DNA from: Dyadobacter sp. SG02
GTDB taxonomy: Bacteria; Bacteroidota; Bacteroidia; Cytophagales; Spirosomataceae
Reading direction: 5' to 3'
NCBI RefSeq assembly: GCF_900109045.1
Contig: NZ_FNYL01000012.1
Coordinates: 233,439-297,438 of the forward strand
DNA length: 64,000 nucleotides
In this document: piece by piece, positions 16,906 through 25,763 of the stretch
Numbering within the stretch: the stretch's first letter is position 1
Layout of the letters: the number at the start of each line of letters is the position of its first letter
The notes under the pieces: generated by a model
Told to the model about the DNA's origin: nothing
Seen by the model: the letters and a program-made list of their open reading frames with translations, nothing else
Database searches by the model: none
Position numbers and translations under genes: made by a program

Positions 16906-17078
16906 ATACCATTCTCGCATTTCTCCGGCACAGCCAGTTCTAAATGTTCCTTAAGGTTCACCCGCAGGTAATTTTCGATTGCAAGTATCGCATCATTCTC
17001 CGACTCCGCCCCCGACACCGCCAAAACCACTCCCGGTTCCAGCCGTCCTGTTTCATCAAGATTGGTTATACTTGGCAT
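16884..17078 (-). CDS. Small hypothetical protein, 64 residues
   Basis: Acidic, soluble-looking protein (MPSITNLDETGRLEPGVVLAVSGAESENDA...) ending NGIYEVRLE. Composition is that of a real protein and not a shadow frame, and it fills the gap between the 16525 gene and the repeats at 17131. Convergent overlap of 22 bases with that gene. No family recognised. Confidence 0.5.
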   Translation of the reverse strand: MPSITNLDETGRLEPGVVLAVSGAESENDAILAIENYLRVNLKEHLELAVPEKCENGIYEVRLE

Positions 17079-17130
17079 GATAGATTTGTCAGTTTATTGA
17101 TTAAACTAGCTTAAAGGTATAAGTCGCGCA

Positions 17131-17178
17131 TAGTAAAAGTTAGGCGGAGCAAAAGTTAGGCGTAGTAAAAGTTGGGCG
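17131..17178 (+). repeat. Three tandem copies of a 16-bp unit
   Basis: TAGTAAAAGTTAGGCG and two variants run head to tail at 17131-17146, 17147-17162 and 17163-17178. The third copy ends in GTTGGGCG and leads straight into the REP-like hairpin, so the unit looks like a reiterated left edge of that element. Confidence 0.85.
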
Positions 17179-17285
17179 TAGTCTCAGACTACGTCCGAGC
17201 GACACGCGGTCTCTGACCGCAACACCATGCAATGCCGGTCGGAGACCAACCTACACCCGACGTACTGACAAACTACGCCCAACTC
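17171..17285. repeat. REP-like double-hairpin element, copy A
   Basis: Contains GTAGTC-TCA-GACTAC (17178-17192) and GCGGTC-TCT-GACCGC (17206-17220), each a 6-bp stem with a 3-base loop, then a weaker GGTC-GGA-GACC (17237-17247). The ends GTTGGGCGTAGT and ACTACGCCCAAC are reverse complements. The same hairpins recur at 53705-53839 and 63820-63862. No coding content. Confidence 0.85.
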
Positions 17286-17315
17286 TTACCACTCCTTTCT
17301 CCGCTCACCATCTCC

Positions 17316-17903
17316 TCACGGAATTTTACCCGGTGTCGTAGTGCTACCCGGCACGGTCGAAGACGGGATCGTTGTGCTTTGCGGCACCTGTGCAGGCTGC
17401 GTGGTTGCACCCGGAATGCTGGTTTTCGGCACATTGCTGTTACTCGGGTTTGTACCTTGTTGCAGGTTGCCCGGAGTGGTGGTGCGTGGCACGGCATTCG
17501 GATCGGTCGGGGTTGCGGGAACGGTCGATGGCGTAGTCGCGCTGCTTGGGACGGTGCTGGATGGCACGGTCGATGGCTGCGTCGTTGAACTCGGGGTAGT
17601 GGTGCTCGGAACGGTCGTCGGCGATGGCTGCGTCACGGTGCTGCCGGGCCTTGCGGCGCCTGGCAGGTCGGACGGTTGCACGATGGCGCCCGGAACGGTT
17701 TTAGGCTGTGTCGTATTGCCTGGGTAGGTCGACGGTTGTGTCGTGCTTGGCGTAGTCGACGGCTGCGTGGTACTTGGGACGGTAGCAGGCTGCGTGCTCG
17801 AAGGCGTGGTGGCCGGTGTAGTCGTCTGCGCAAAGGCGGCGGCCCCTAATGTGGCACTACCGACCAGGGTTAATGCAATGATATTCAATTTTATAGCTTT
17901 CAT
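17316..17903 (-). CDS. Secreted Thr/Pro/Ser-rich low-complexity protein
   Basis: 195 residues. A clear signal peptide (MKAIKLNIIALTLVGSATLGAAAFAQ) precedes about 165 residues built almost only of T, P, S, Q, V and G in repeating TTPS/TQPSTVPS-like units. No folded domain, lipobox or sorting signal is seen. It could be an extended, possibly O-glycosylated envelope protein or a wall spacer. The repetitive DNA may change in length by recombination. The opposite strand is also open over part of this stretch, but yields valine/glycine-rich nonsense. Confidence 0.75.
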   Translation of the reverse strand: MKAIKLNIIALTLVGSATLGAAAFAQTTTPATTPSSTQPATVPSTTQPSTTPSTTQPSTYPGNTTQPKTVPGAIVQPSDLPGAARPGSTVTQPSPTTVPSTTTPSSTTQPSTVPSSTVPSSATTPSTVPATPTDPNAVPRTTTPGNLQQGTNPSNSNVPKTSIPGATTQPAQVPQSTTIPSSTVPGSTTTPGKIP

Positions 17904-18071
17904 AATAAAGTATGTTTTAGTTGTTGAATGTTTTCAGTTATGAGCTCAATGTTGAAAAAGAATCATACCAGAAGCGCGTTTGTCTCAAACACCCCCTGAA
18001 ATAGACGTTTTTACACGCGCTGTTTGCGTGATTAATTTGTGAGTTTTGTATGAAACTAAATCCAGAAACCA

Positions 18072-18848
18072 ATGGAAAAGCAATTGGACACCATGGCCGA
18101 CCGCTTGGAGGAAAGCCTCGCAACGCATCGCGTCGTATCGCAGGAAGAATGGACCAGAGCGCGAAAAGATCTGCTCAAAAAGGAAAAGGAACTCACGCGC
18201 CTCAACGACGAGCTCAGCCGCCAGCGCCGGGAATTGCCCTGGGTGAAGGTCGATAAATCCTACATTTTCGACAGTACCGAAGGAAAACGCTCGTTACCAG
18301 ACCTTTTCTATGGCAAAAGCCAGCTTATCGTTTACCATTTCATGTTCGCCCCGGAATGGGAAGAAGGTTGCCCGGGCTGTTCCTTTCTCGCCGACCATAT
18401 CGACGGCGCCAATCTCCATTTGCAGCATCACGACGTTTCGGTGGTCGTCGTGTCGCGTGCGCCGTTGGAAAAGCTTCTTACATTTAAAAAGCGCATGGGC
18501 TGGAAATTCAACTGGGTGTCGTCCTATGGCAGCGATTTCAACTACGATTACCACGTATCGTTCACCAACGAGCAACTCAAAAACGGCACGATCTATTACA
18601 ATTTCGAGTATTCGAAACACGACGAAGGCACCGAATCGCCGGGTACCAGCGTGTTCTACAAAGACCGTACAGGTAACATTTTCCACACTTATTCCAGCTA
18701 TTCCCGCGGCGGCGACATCCTTATCGGCACGCACAATTACCTGGACCTAACACCCAAAGGCAGAAATGAAGACGGGATCATGGACTGGATGCGCCACCAC
18801 GATAAATATGAGGATTTCAAAGGCGATGCGGGCAGTTGCTGCCATTAA
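18072..18848 (+). CDS. DUF899 thioredoxin-like protein
   Basis: 258 residues, cytoplasmic. The N-terminal helix (MADRLEESLATHRVVSQEEWTRARKDLLKKEKELTRLND) followed by LPWVKVDKSYIFD is the hallmark of DUF899 proteins, which have a thioredoxin-like fold. A CPGC pair follows WEEG (about residue 97) and could be redox active. Starts in other frames at 18046 and 18050 give no family match; the ATG at 18072 gives the canonical beginning. Its role is unknown; oxidoreductase activity is plausible. Confidence 0.85.
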   Translation: MEKQLDTMADRLEESLATHRVVSQEEWTRARKDLLKKEKELTRLNDELSRQRRELPWVKVDKSYIFDSTEGKRSLPDLFYGKSQLIVYHFMFAPEWEEGCPGCSFLADHIDGANLHLQHHDVSVVVVSRAPLEKLLTFKKRMGWKFNWVSSYGSDFNYDYHVSFTNEQLKNGTIYYNFEYSKHDEGTESPGTSVFYKDRTGNIFHTYSSYSRGGDILIGTHNYLDLTPKGRNEDGIMDWMRHHDKYEDFKGDAGSCCH

Positions 18849-18870
18849 CAGCAGCCTGCCGCTACTTTTT
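18831..18870 (+). terminator. Possible terminator after DUF899 gene
   Basis: GGCAG and GCTG pair with CAGC and CTGCC around the stop codon in an interrupted stem, followed by TTTTT at 18866-18870. The imperfect stem overlapping the coding end makes this weak. Confidence 0.35.
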
Positions 18871-19012
18871 CGATATTTCGCAATTAGCGCTTTTCGTGCT
18901 ATTATATTCTGCTCAATAAAGATTTATAATTTTTTTATTCGCAACATAGGGAAAAGTAGTCTTTAATTGTCTGGTGGAGGTAATTTAAAGCCAGCCTTTT
19001 GACATCCGACTA

Positions 19013-19663
19013 ATGACTGCTTTTCCGCTCAACCCACTGGAAGAAGATTTTCCCGGCCAACAACCGGAAAACCATGACCGCGTCAGGTCGGAAGCGATCG
19101 TTCCCGACGACGAATGGCTGCTGCGCAGGCAATTTGCCGAAGCGCCGGATAAGGCTTGCGAGCTGCTTTTCCGGCGGTATTATGTGAATCTGTGCAACCA
19201 TACCATCCGCTTTGTCCATTCCAGGGAAGTAGCGGAGGACATTGTTTCCGAGATTTTTACCGCATTCTGGCAAAACCAGACTTTCCGGCACATTAACACT
19301 TCCTACCGGGCGTATCTTTATAAATCGGTCCGTCACCGTGCCTACAATTACCTCAAATGGCAGGTCCGCTTCCAGCATTCTGCCGATGAGCCGGTCCATC
19401 CGTCGGAAAGTCCGAGCCCACACGAGGTGTTGCAATATTCCGAACTCCATCAGAAAATCGAGCTTATTGTCCGCGAATTGCCTGCGCAATGCCGCCGCGC
19501 CTACCTTTTGAAGCGCGTCGAGGGAAAGAAATACGACGAAATAGCACAGGAAATGAAGATCAGCGCCAAGGCGGTGGAAGCACTCGTCAGCCGGGCGCTC
19601 AGCCGCCTGCGAAAGGAATTGTCCGCGCATTGGGTCTTGTTCATTATGCTCTTTTTCTGCTAA
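19013..19663 (+). CDS. ECF RNA polymerase sigma-70 factor, FecI-like
   Basis: 216 residues with sigma region 2 (LLFRRYYVNLCNHTIRFVHSREVAEDIVSEIFTAFWQ) and region 4 helix-turn-helix (LPAQCRRAYLLKRVEGKKYDEIAQEMKISAKAVEALVSRALSRLRKEL). It ends in a hydrophobic tail (WVLFIMLFFC), common in Bacteroidota members. It should direct polymerase to promoters of the adjacent susC/susD genes when released by FecR, whose gene starts 8 bases downstream. Start chosen at the ATG at 19013. Confidence 0.93.
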   Translation: MTAFPLNPLEEDFPGQQPENHDRVRSEAIVPDDEWLLRRQFAEAPDKACELLFRRYYVNLCNHTIRFVHSREVAEDIVSEIFTAFWQNQTFRHINTSYRAYLYKSVRHRAYNYLKWQVRFQHSADEPVHPSESPSPHEVLQYSELHQKIELIVRELPAQCRRAYLLKRVEGKKYDEIAQEMKISAKAVEALVSRALSRLRKELSAHWVLFIMLFFC

Positions 19664-19671
19664 TCCACACC

Positions 19672-20658
19672 ATGAAGGAATCTGTTATCCAGTTACTGCT
19701 ATTCGATTTTTTTGAAGGGAAAACAACGTCCATCCAACGGAAAATGATCGAAGAATGGCTCGCGGAAGAATCTAACCAGGAACTCTTCTACCGCTACCTC
19801 GACCAATGGGAGAGCGAACATCCCCAATTTGGCCCCAACAAAGAAATCGCCCTTGAACACTTCCGCTCGGTGATGGCGGGTGCGGACGAAACAGAGTTAC
19901 ACAACATAGAACCGGAGCCGGAAAGGCCATTCAGGGCACGGCGCTGGTTTCTGGCCGCCGCAGCGGTCGCGTTAGTCGCTGCCGGACTCGCATTTCAGAA
20001 ACAAATCCTTTACAAATCTCTGGACGCGGGTCCGGGTAAAAGGATAACCTACCGCCTCAGTGAAGGCACCGAAGTCCTTTTGAATGCAAACTCCACACTT
20101 TTGGTACCCCGTTTTGGATTCCTGCATAATGAACGCGAAGTTTTCCTGGACGGAGAGGCGGAGTTCAAGGTGACGCACACCCGCAACCACGACCGCTTCG
20201 TCGTGAAAATGAGCGACCGGTACCAGATCGAAGTGCTCGGCACCGAGTTCGTCGCATTCTCGCGGGCGCGCGGCAAAAGAGTATTCCTGAAAGAAGGGAA
20301 GGTCAAGCTGGGGCTACCCGAAGGCAGGCAGATTTATATGAAACCGGGCAATGTATTTGTCTCCGGTCAAAACGGCTCCTATAAGATGACCGTCCCCACC
20401 GATACCCGCCCGTACACAGCCTGGAAAGAGCAGACTTTTTATTTCAACAATACACTGCTTTCCGACGTGGCGCAGCAAATCGGGGAGCAGTTCGGAACGC
20501 AGGTGCGTATACCCGACACGTTACTGGCGCAACGGAGGATCGGCGGCATTTACAAGGCCGATCAGGTGGATGACCTATTGCAGATTTTGTCCGAACTCAT
20601 GCAAATAGAAGTCATCCAGAAAGAGGATCACATCGAACTGGCTATTCCTAAACCTTAA
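19672..20658 (+). CDS. FecR-type anti-sigma factor / transmembrane signal transducer
   Basis: 328 residues from the ATG at 19672 (MKESVIQLLLFDFFEG). The frame extends upstream into the sigma gene, but this start is 8 bases after its stop and begins the usual FecR cytoplasmic helix. One membrane helix at about 93-108 (FLAAAAVALVAAGLAF) is followed by the periplasmic FecR domain (GKRITYRLSEGTEVLLNANSTL... and FLDGEAEFKVTH) and a C-terminal STN-like tail (FYFNNTLLSDVAQQIGEQFGTQVRI). It binds the sigma factor and takes the signal from the STN domain of the neighbouring SusC. Confidence 0.93.
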   Translation: MKESVIQLLLFDFFEGKTTSIQRKMIEEWLAEESNQELFYRYLDQWESEHPQFGPNKEIALEHFRSVMAGADETELHNIEPEPERPFRARRWFLAAAAVALVAAGLAFQKQILYKSLDAGPGKRITYRLSEGTEVLLNANSTLLVPRFGFLHNEREVFLDGEAEFKVTHTRNHDRFVVKMSDRYQIEVLGTEFVAFSRARGKRVFLKEGKVKLGLPEGRQIYMKPGNVFVSGQNGSYKMTVPTDTRPYTAWKEQTFYFNNTLLSDVAQQIGEQFGTQVRIPDTLLAQRRIGGIYKADQVDDLLQILSELMQIEVIQKEDHIELAIPKP

Positions 20659-20663
20659 TCAAT

Positions 20664-23600
20664 ATGTCCAAACAATTACTTACCAAACCAGGGCTGGTAC
20701 TGATCGCGCTGCTGGTGGGCCGTGGGGCAATTGCACAGAACGTCGCATTTGTGCAGCCCGTGCGGCACCACGCGGAACGCCAGGCCGGGCCTGAAACCCA
20801 AAAGCTCAAAGAAGCACTCCTCGAACTCGGTAAAAGGTATCAGGTCAACATCGTGTTCGAAGAATCGACCGTCCAGGGTATTTCGATCGTCGTGACACCC
20901 GAAACGGGGAATGTGAAATTTGAAAAGAGACTTGAATCGCTGCTGAACCCCAACAACCTGGAATTCAGGAAGTCGAGAAAGGGCACCTACCTCATTATCA
21001 AAAAACAGGCTAAAAAGGCGGCTTCCGAACAATCGCAGACCACCGAACTCACGAACGACTTTCCTGTGCCCGGCACGCCCGCTCCCGTGGAGGTACGCGT
21101 CGCGGCAGCGGACGTCCGGATCGCCGCTATTCCGGTTAAAGGCCGGGTACTCGACGCCAAGGGCGACGGCCTCCCCGGCGTGAGCATTGTAGTGAAAGGT
21201 ACCAACCGGGGCGTCACCACCGACGCCTCCGGGAATTATCAGGTAACTGTCGACGATGCCAGCTCCGCATTGATTTTCAGCTTTGTAGGCTTTGCGAGCC
21301 AGGAGGTCGTGGTCGGTAACCGCACCACCCTGGACGTTGTGATGACCGAAAACGTGAATGCATTGGATGAGCTCGTGGTAGTGGGTTATGGCGAACAGTC
21401 GCGGAAGGATCTGGTCGGGTCCGTAGGCGTGCTGAGCCGGAAAAACTTCGGGGATGTGGGTGTGAGCAATACTTCGCAGCTCCTGCAAGGCAAAATCGCC
21501 GGCGTGCAGGTGGTCAATAACAGCGGCGTACCCGGCGCGGGTGCGCAGATTGTCGTGCGCGGCACGGGCTCGTTCACCAGCGCCGCCCCGCTTTACGTCA
21601 TCGACGGCATTCAGAGCGACGCCACGATGTTCAATTCGCTGAGCCCGTACGACATCGAATATATCAGCGTACTGAAAGACGCTTCCTCCGTGGCCATTTA
21701 CGGGGCGCAAGGCGCGAATGGTGTCGTAGTGGTAACAACGCGATTGCCCAAAACCGGTAAGCCCCGCGTCACCTACAACGGCTACGTCGGCATTTCGAAG
21801 CCGTGGAAACAGTTCGATATGCTCAATGCCCAGCAATACACCGATCTCGTGAAGGAATGGTATACCAATTACGGCCAGCCCCTCCCACCCCGCCTTGCCA
21901 CACCGGAGGCCAATATCACGAAGACCGACTGGCAAAAGGAGATGTTCCGCACCGCCAAGATGACCGAGCACCACATCAATATCGGCGGCGGCACCGAGCA
22001 TGTCACTTACAGTTTTTCAACCGGTTATACCAAACAGGAGAGCCAGGTGGTGGACCTCAATTTCACCCGGGCCAACTTCCGCTTCAATCTGGAAGAGTTT
22101 ATCGGCAAACGCATTAAGCTGGGCCAGCAGCTCAATATCCGCTACCAGGTATCGGACGGCAACACGGCCAATATCCTGAACGGCCTTCGCATGCCGCCCT
22201 ACATTTCGGTTTACGACCCTACCAACCTGCTCGGCGGCTACGGCATCGCCACCAGCGCGAAGGATGGCAACGACTCCCAAAACCCGCTGATTATTCCAAA
22301 CCTCTACGACACCAAGAACCGCAACCTGAATAACTACCTGCAATTGTACGGCGAACTCGACATCATCGAAGGCCTCCGGTTCCGCACGCAGTTCGGGGGA
22401 ACTTATAATTTTAACCAAAACTACTCCTATAACCCCACTTATGCCGGTAACCAGCTCGTGACACAAAGCCAGATATCGGAGGGTTACGGGTATAACCTGA
22501 GTTACATTCTTGAAAATTATTTTACCTACAACAAACAATTCAAAGACCACGGACTGACCCTCACGGCCGGTAATTCCTACCGCGACGGCTATCTGTCGAG
22601 ATCCGTGAACCTGGTCGGAAGCAATTTTGCCAATACTGAAATTCATCAGATCGGTGTAGCCAAGACGGTAAATTTCAGTTCAGGTGCGGCCAATTCCAAC
22701 TCCCGCTTTATCTCCTACTTCGCCCGTGTGAATTATAATTTCAAAGAAAAATACATTCTCACGCTGACGGGACGCCGCGACGCCACTTCACTATTCAGTA
22801 AGGATAATCGGGTAGGTTACTTCCCCTCCGCTGGTTTGGGATGGCGCATTTCGGACGAAGCATTCATGAAGAATATCCCCTTCATTTCCGACCTGAAACT
22901 GCGGACCAGCTGGGGTAAGACGGGTAACTCCAATATTGCGGGCTTCTCCTACCAGTCGACCGTATGGACCGGCTCCGGCAACAGCGTGGTGTACCCGCTC
23001 GGGCCCAATGAAACGCTCGTCAACGGCGCGACGGTCACAATACCTTCGACGCCCAACCTGAAATGGGAAGAAACTTCGACCATCGACGTCGGCCTCGATG
23101 CCTCATTCTTTCACAACCACTTCACGGTGAGCGCAGGCTATTACAATCGCAAGAACAAAGACCTGCTCGTAGAAGTCCCGGTTGCATTGTCTACCGGCTA
23201 CGGGGGCGTAAGCGGCGCGTCGGCCAGCCAGCTGATCAACGCGGCGTCCGCATTCAACAAAGGGTTTGAACTGACATTGGGCTACAACGGTACCAACAAG
23301 GACCTTCGGTACAGCATCAATGTAAATGGAGCTTACAATAAAAACCAGGTTACCTCGCTGGGCACGCAAGGCGCCGTACCTATCATTGCAGGCGCATTCT
23401 ACTCCGTTCCAGCCATGTCGCGCACGGAAGTGGGCCATCCGATCGGCGCTTTTTACGGGTACAAATACGACCATGTCGCGATCGACAATGCGGATATCGA
23501 AAAATACAATGCGTTGGCGCGGCAGAAATCGGGCGATCCGAACGCCGTATACCAGGCGGGCTTGCTTCCGGGAGACCGTATTTTCCAGGATATCGATGGC

Positions 23601-24161
23601 GACGGGCAGGTTACCCTCACCGACCAGACCTTCCTCGGCAGCCCCATTCCGAAACTGACCTACGGCGTGGACGTGAACCTCAACTACAAGAATTTCGATT
23701 TCATGGCGACCTTGCAGGGCGTTGCGGGTATCGACATTATCAATGGTACCAAATACTACCTGGAAGGCGTAGCCCTGCCATTCAATACCAAAACCACCGT
23801 ACTGAACCGCTGGCAGAAGCCGGGCGACGTTACGGATATCGCGCGGGCCGGACAGAACTACGGTACCGCCGCCAACCTCCGCAATTCCTCCTGGTACGTC
23901 GAAAATGGCGCCTACGCACGTGTACGTAACGTGACGCTCGGGTACACGGTACCGGGCGCGAAGATCAAGCCATCGACAGGTAATGTCATTTCCAGCCTCC
24001 GTGTATACCTCACCGCGCAGAACCTGTTCACATTTACCAATTATTCGGGCTACGATCCCGAGGTGACGGGCAGCGGCAGCTTCATTTTCGGAAGGGGCAT
24101 CGATACCGGCCAGGTACCACAGCCGCGGACGTTCATGCTCGGTCTGCAACTCGGGTTCTAG
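20664..24161 (+). CDS. SusC/RagA-type TonB-dependent transporter with STN domain
   Basis: 1165 residues, outer membrane. Order: signal peptide (to AIAQ, about 25), secretin/TonB N-terminal (STN) domain at about 47-112, carboxypeptidase-like beta domain at about 152-236 (VKGRVLDAKGDGLPGVSIVVKG), TonB box region DELVVVGYG, plug (LLQGKIAGVQVVNNSGVPGAGAQIVVRG) and a 22-strand type barrel ending in PQPRTFMLGLQLGF. The STN domain plus adjacent ECF sigma and FecR means ligand binding probably switches on its own operon. It imports an oligomer captured by SusD. The substrate is not readable from sequence. Confidence 0.95.
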   Translation: MSKQLLTKPGLVLIALLVGRGAIAQNVAFVQPVRHHAERQAGPETQKLKEALLELGKRYQVNIVFEESTVQGISIVVTPETGNVKFEKRLESLLNPNNLEFRKSRKGTYLIIKKQAKKAASEQSQTTELTNDFPVPGTPAPVEVRVAAADVRIAAIPVKGRVLDAKGDGLPGVSIVVKGTNRGVTTDASGNYQVTVDDASSALIFSFVGFASQEVVVGNRTTLDVVMTENVNALDELVVVGYGEQSRKDLVGSVGVLSRKNFGDVGVSNTSQLLQGKIAGVQVVNNSGVPGAGAQIVVRGTGSFTSAAPLYVIDGIQSDATMFNSLSPYDIEYISVLKDASSVAIYGAQGANGVVVVTTRLPKTGKPRVTYNGYVGISKPWKQFDMLNAQQYTDLVKEWYTNYGQPLPPRLATPEANITKTDWQKEMFRTAKMTEHHINIGGGTEHVTYSFSTGYTKQESQVVDLNFTRANFRFNLEEFIGKRIKLGQQLNIRYQVSDGNTANILNGLRMPPYISVYDPTNLLGGYGIATSAKDGNDSQNPLIIPNLYDTKNRNLNNYLQLYGELDIIEGLRFRTQFGGTYNFNQNYSYNPTYAGNQLVTQSQISEGYGYNLSYILENYFTYNKQFKDHGLTLTAGNSYRDGYLSRSVNLVGSNFANTEIHQIGVAKTVNFSSGAANSNSRFISYFARVNYNFKEKYILTLTGRRDATSLFSKDNRVGYFPSAGLGWRISDEAFMKNIPFISDLKLRTSWGKTGNSNIAGFSYQSTVWTGSGNSVVYPLGPNETLVNGATVTIPSTPNLKWEETSTIDVGLDASFFHNHFTVSAGYYNRKNKDLLVEVPVALSTGYGGVSGASASQLINAASAFNKGFELTLGYNGTNKDLRYSINVNGAYNKNQVTSLGTQGAVPIIAGAFYSVPAMSRTEVGHPIGAFYGYKYDHVAIDNADIEKYNALARQKSGDPNAVYQAGLLPGDRIFQDIDGDGQVTLTDQTFLGSPIPKLTYGVDVNLNYKNFDFMATLQGVAGIDIINGTKYYLEGVALPFNTKTTVLNRWQKPGDVTDIARAGQNYGTAANLRNSSWYVENGAYARVRNVTLGYTVPGAKIKPSTGNVISSLRVYLTAQNLFTFTNYSGYDPEVTGSGSFIFGRGIDTGQVPQPRTFMLGLQLGF

Positions 24162-24194
24162 ACAAAAAATTTAAGCTTCTCTAAACAGAAAGAC

Positions 24195-25760
24195 ATGAAA
24201 AGGATAAAGCTATTTCTGTGTACGGCAATGCTTCTCACCGCTTGCAGCGACAGCCTGCTCGACGTCAAGAACGAGAATACCTACACCGATGAAACCTATT
24301 TCAAAACCAAAACGCAGTTCAACGAGGCCATCATCGCGACCTACACGGTGTTCAGTCACATGGGAATGATGTCCCGGGAATGGTACTTCATCTTCGATCT
24401 GCTGGCGAATGAAGCCGAGCGTTCGAGCGCCCTGGTAGGTACCGAGCTGCAATTGACCGATTACAGTTTTACCAATAACAATGAAGATATCGTCGGCTTG
24501 TGGTCGTCGCTCTACCGGATGGTTTTCCGGGCCAACCTGGCATTGAAAGTAATGGAAACCTGGCAGCCGGTGGACGCCTCGGAAGAGACTTTAAAAAAAC
24601 AGTACATTGCCGAAGCGCACTGGCTGCGCGGTTTCGCATATTTCCACCTGGTAACCAACTGGGGCCGCGTGCCATTGAAAATGAGTTATGACGATTCCAA
24701 AACGAATTCCAGTCCGCGTGCTTCCGTGGAAGAGCTTTGGAAAGTGGTAGAAAGCGAATTCAGCCTCGCCGTTCCCGACCTGCCGGTAGAGTACCCGGCC
24801 GATCAGAAAGGCCGTGCCACCAAAGGTGCCGCCATCGGTTTTCTGGGCCGTACTTATTTGTTCCAGAAGAAATACGACCAGGCCATTACCGAGCTCACCA
24901 AGCTCACCGCCGCCCCGTTTACCTATGCATTAGACCCCAGCTACGATCATTTGTTCGGGGAAGACAATATCAATACGCCTGAGGTGCTTTTTGCCGTGAA
25001 CCATACCTATACCACTTCCAATACCCAGTACTATATGTTCGGCGGCTGGGAAGGGGAAGATGGCAAGACATTCCATACCGGCCGTGCGCAGGAATATGGC
25101 TTCAATGACTGGGAAAACGTGACCATTTCCAATGCGCTCGTAGCCGCCCATAAATACAACGACCCGGCAACCAACGCAGCGGGTTACATCGACCCACGGG
25201 CCGCGCTGACCTTCTATGGCAGCAAAGCCAACGGAGGCGACACCGAATACTGCGACCATTGCGCCGCAGGGGCCATTCCGTTCCCATTCGATTTTTACAG
25301 CAACCGCTACCGTAAGTACGAGCCGTACGAGTTTCAGAAATATACCGAAGCCCCGATGAGCGGCATCAACACGCATGTCATGCGCTACGCGGACGTCCTG
25401 CTCATGCTCGCGGAAAGCCATATCGAAAAAGCCTCTCCCGACATCGCCAAAGGCATTTCGTACATCAACCAGGTACGTAACCGCCCAAGTGTGATGGCTA
25501 AAAACTACCCGTCGTCGCTCAGCCAGGCCGACGCGCGCACCGCACTGCGCCGCGAACGCCGGATCGAGCTGGCCGGTGAGCAGTCGCGCTGGTTCGATCT
25601 CGTTCGCTGGGGTATTGCCAAGGAAACGCTCAACAGCGAACACCCGGCAGGACCCGGTCAGGAGCCGTTCCTCGATAAGCACGTGCTGTTTCCCATTCCG
25701 ATCGCCGAAAGGAACTCCAACCAGGCTTTGGCCGCGGATATTGCCAACGACTGGAATTGA
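24195..25760 (+). CDS. SusD/RagB-type substrate-binding lipoprotein
   Basis: 521 residues. Lipobox LLTAC with C17 places it on the outer membrane as the lid of the SusC pore. SusD features: SLLDVKNENTYTDETYF near the N-terminus, the helical AHWLRGFAYFHLVTNWGRVPL, and the C-terminal ALRRERRIELAGEQSRWFDLVRWG followed by HVLFPIPIAERNSN. It starts 33 bases after susC. Glycan versus peptide substrate cannot be decided, although the downstream DUF4380 and PQQ dehydrogenase genes hint at carbohydrate. Confidence 0.95.
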   Translation: MKRIKLFLCTAMLLTACSDSLLDVKNENTYTDETYFKTKTQFNEAIIATYTVFSHMGMMSREWYFIFDLLANEAERSSALVGTELQLTDYSFTNNNEDIVGLWSSLYRMVFRANLALKVMETWQPVDASEETLKKQYIAEAHWLRGFAYFHLVTNWGRVPLKMSYDDSKTNSSPRASVEELWKVVESEFSLAVPDLPVEYPADQKGRATKGAAIGFLGRTYLFQKKYDQAITELTKLTAAPFTYALDPSYDHLFGEDNINTPEVLFAVNHTYTTSNTQYYMFGGWEGEDGKTFHTGRAQEYGFNDWENVTISNALVAAHKYNDPATNAAGYIDPRAALTFYGSKANGGDTEYCDHCAAGAIPFPFDFYSNRYRKYEPYEFQKYTEAPMSGINTHVMRYADVLLMLAESHIEKASPDIAKGISYINQVRNRPSVMAKNYPSSLSQADARTALRRERRIELAGEQSRWFDLVRWGIAKETLNSEHPAGPGQEPFLDKHVLFPIPIAERNSNQALAADIANDWN

Positions 25761-25763
25761 CGG

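Noticed and set aside
17341..17727. Plus-strand 128-codon frame opposite the Thr/Pro/Ser-rich gene
   Set aside because: Low-complexity complement of the TPS repeats; it lacks a signal peptide, whereas the minus-strand frame has one.
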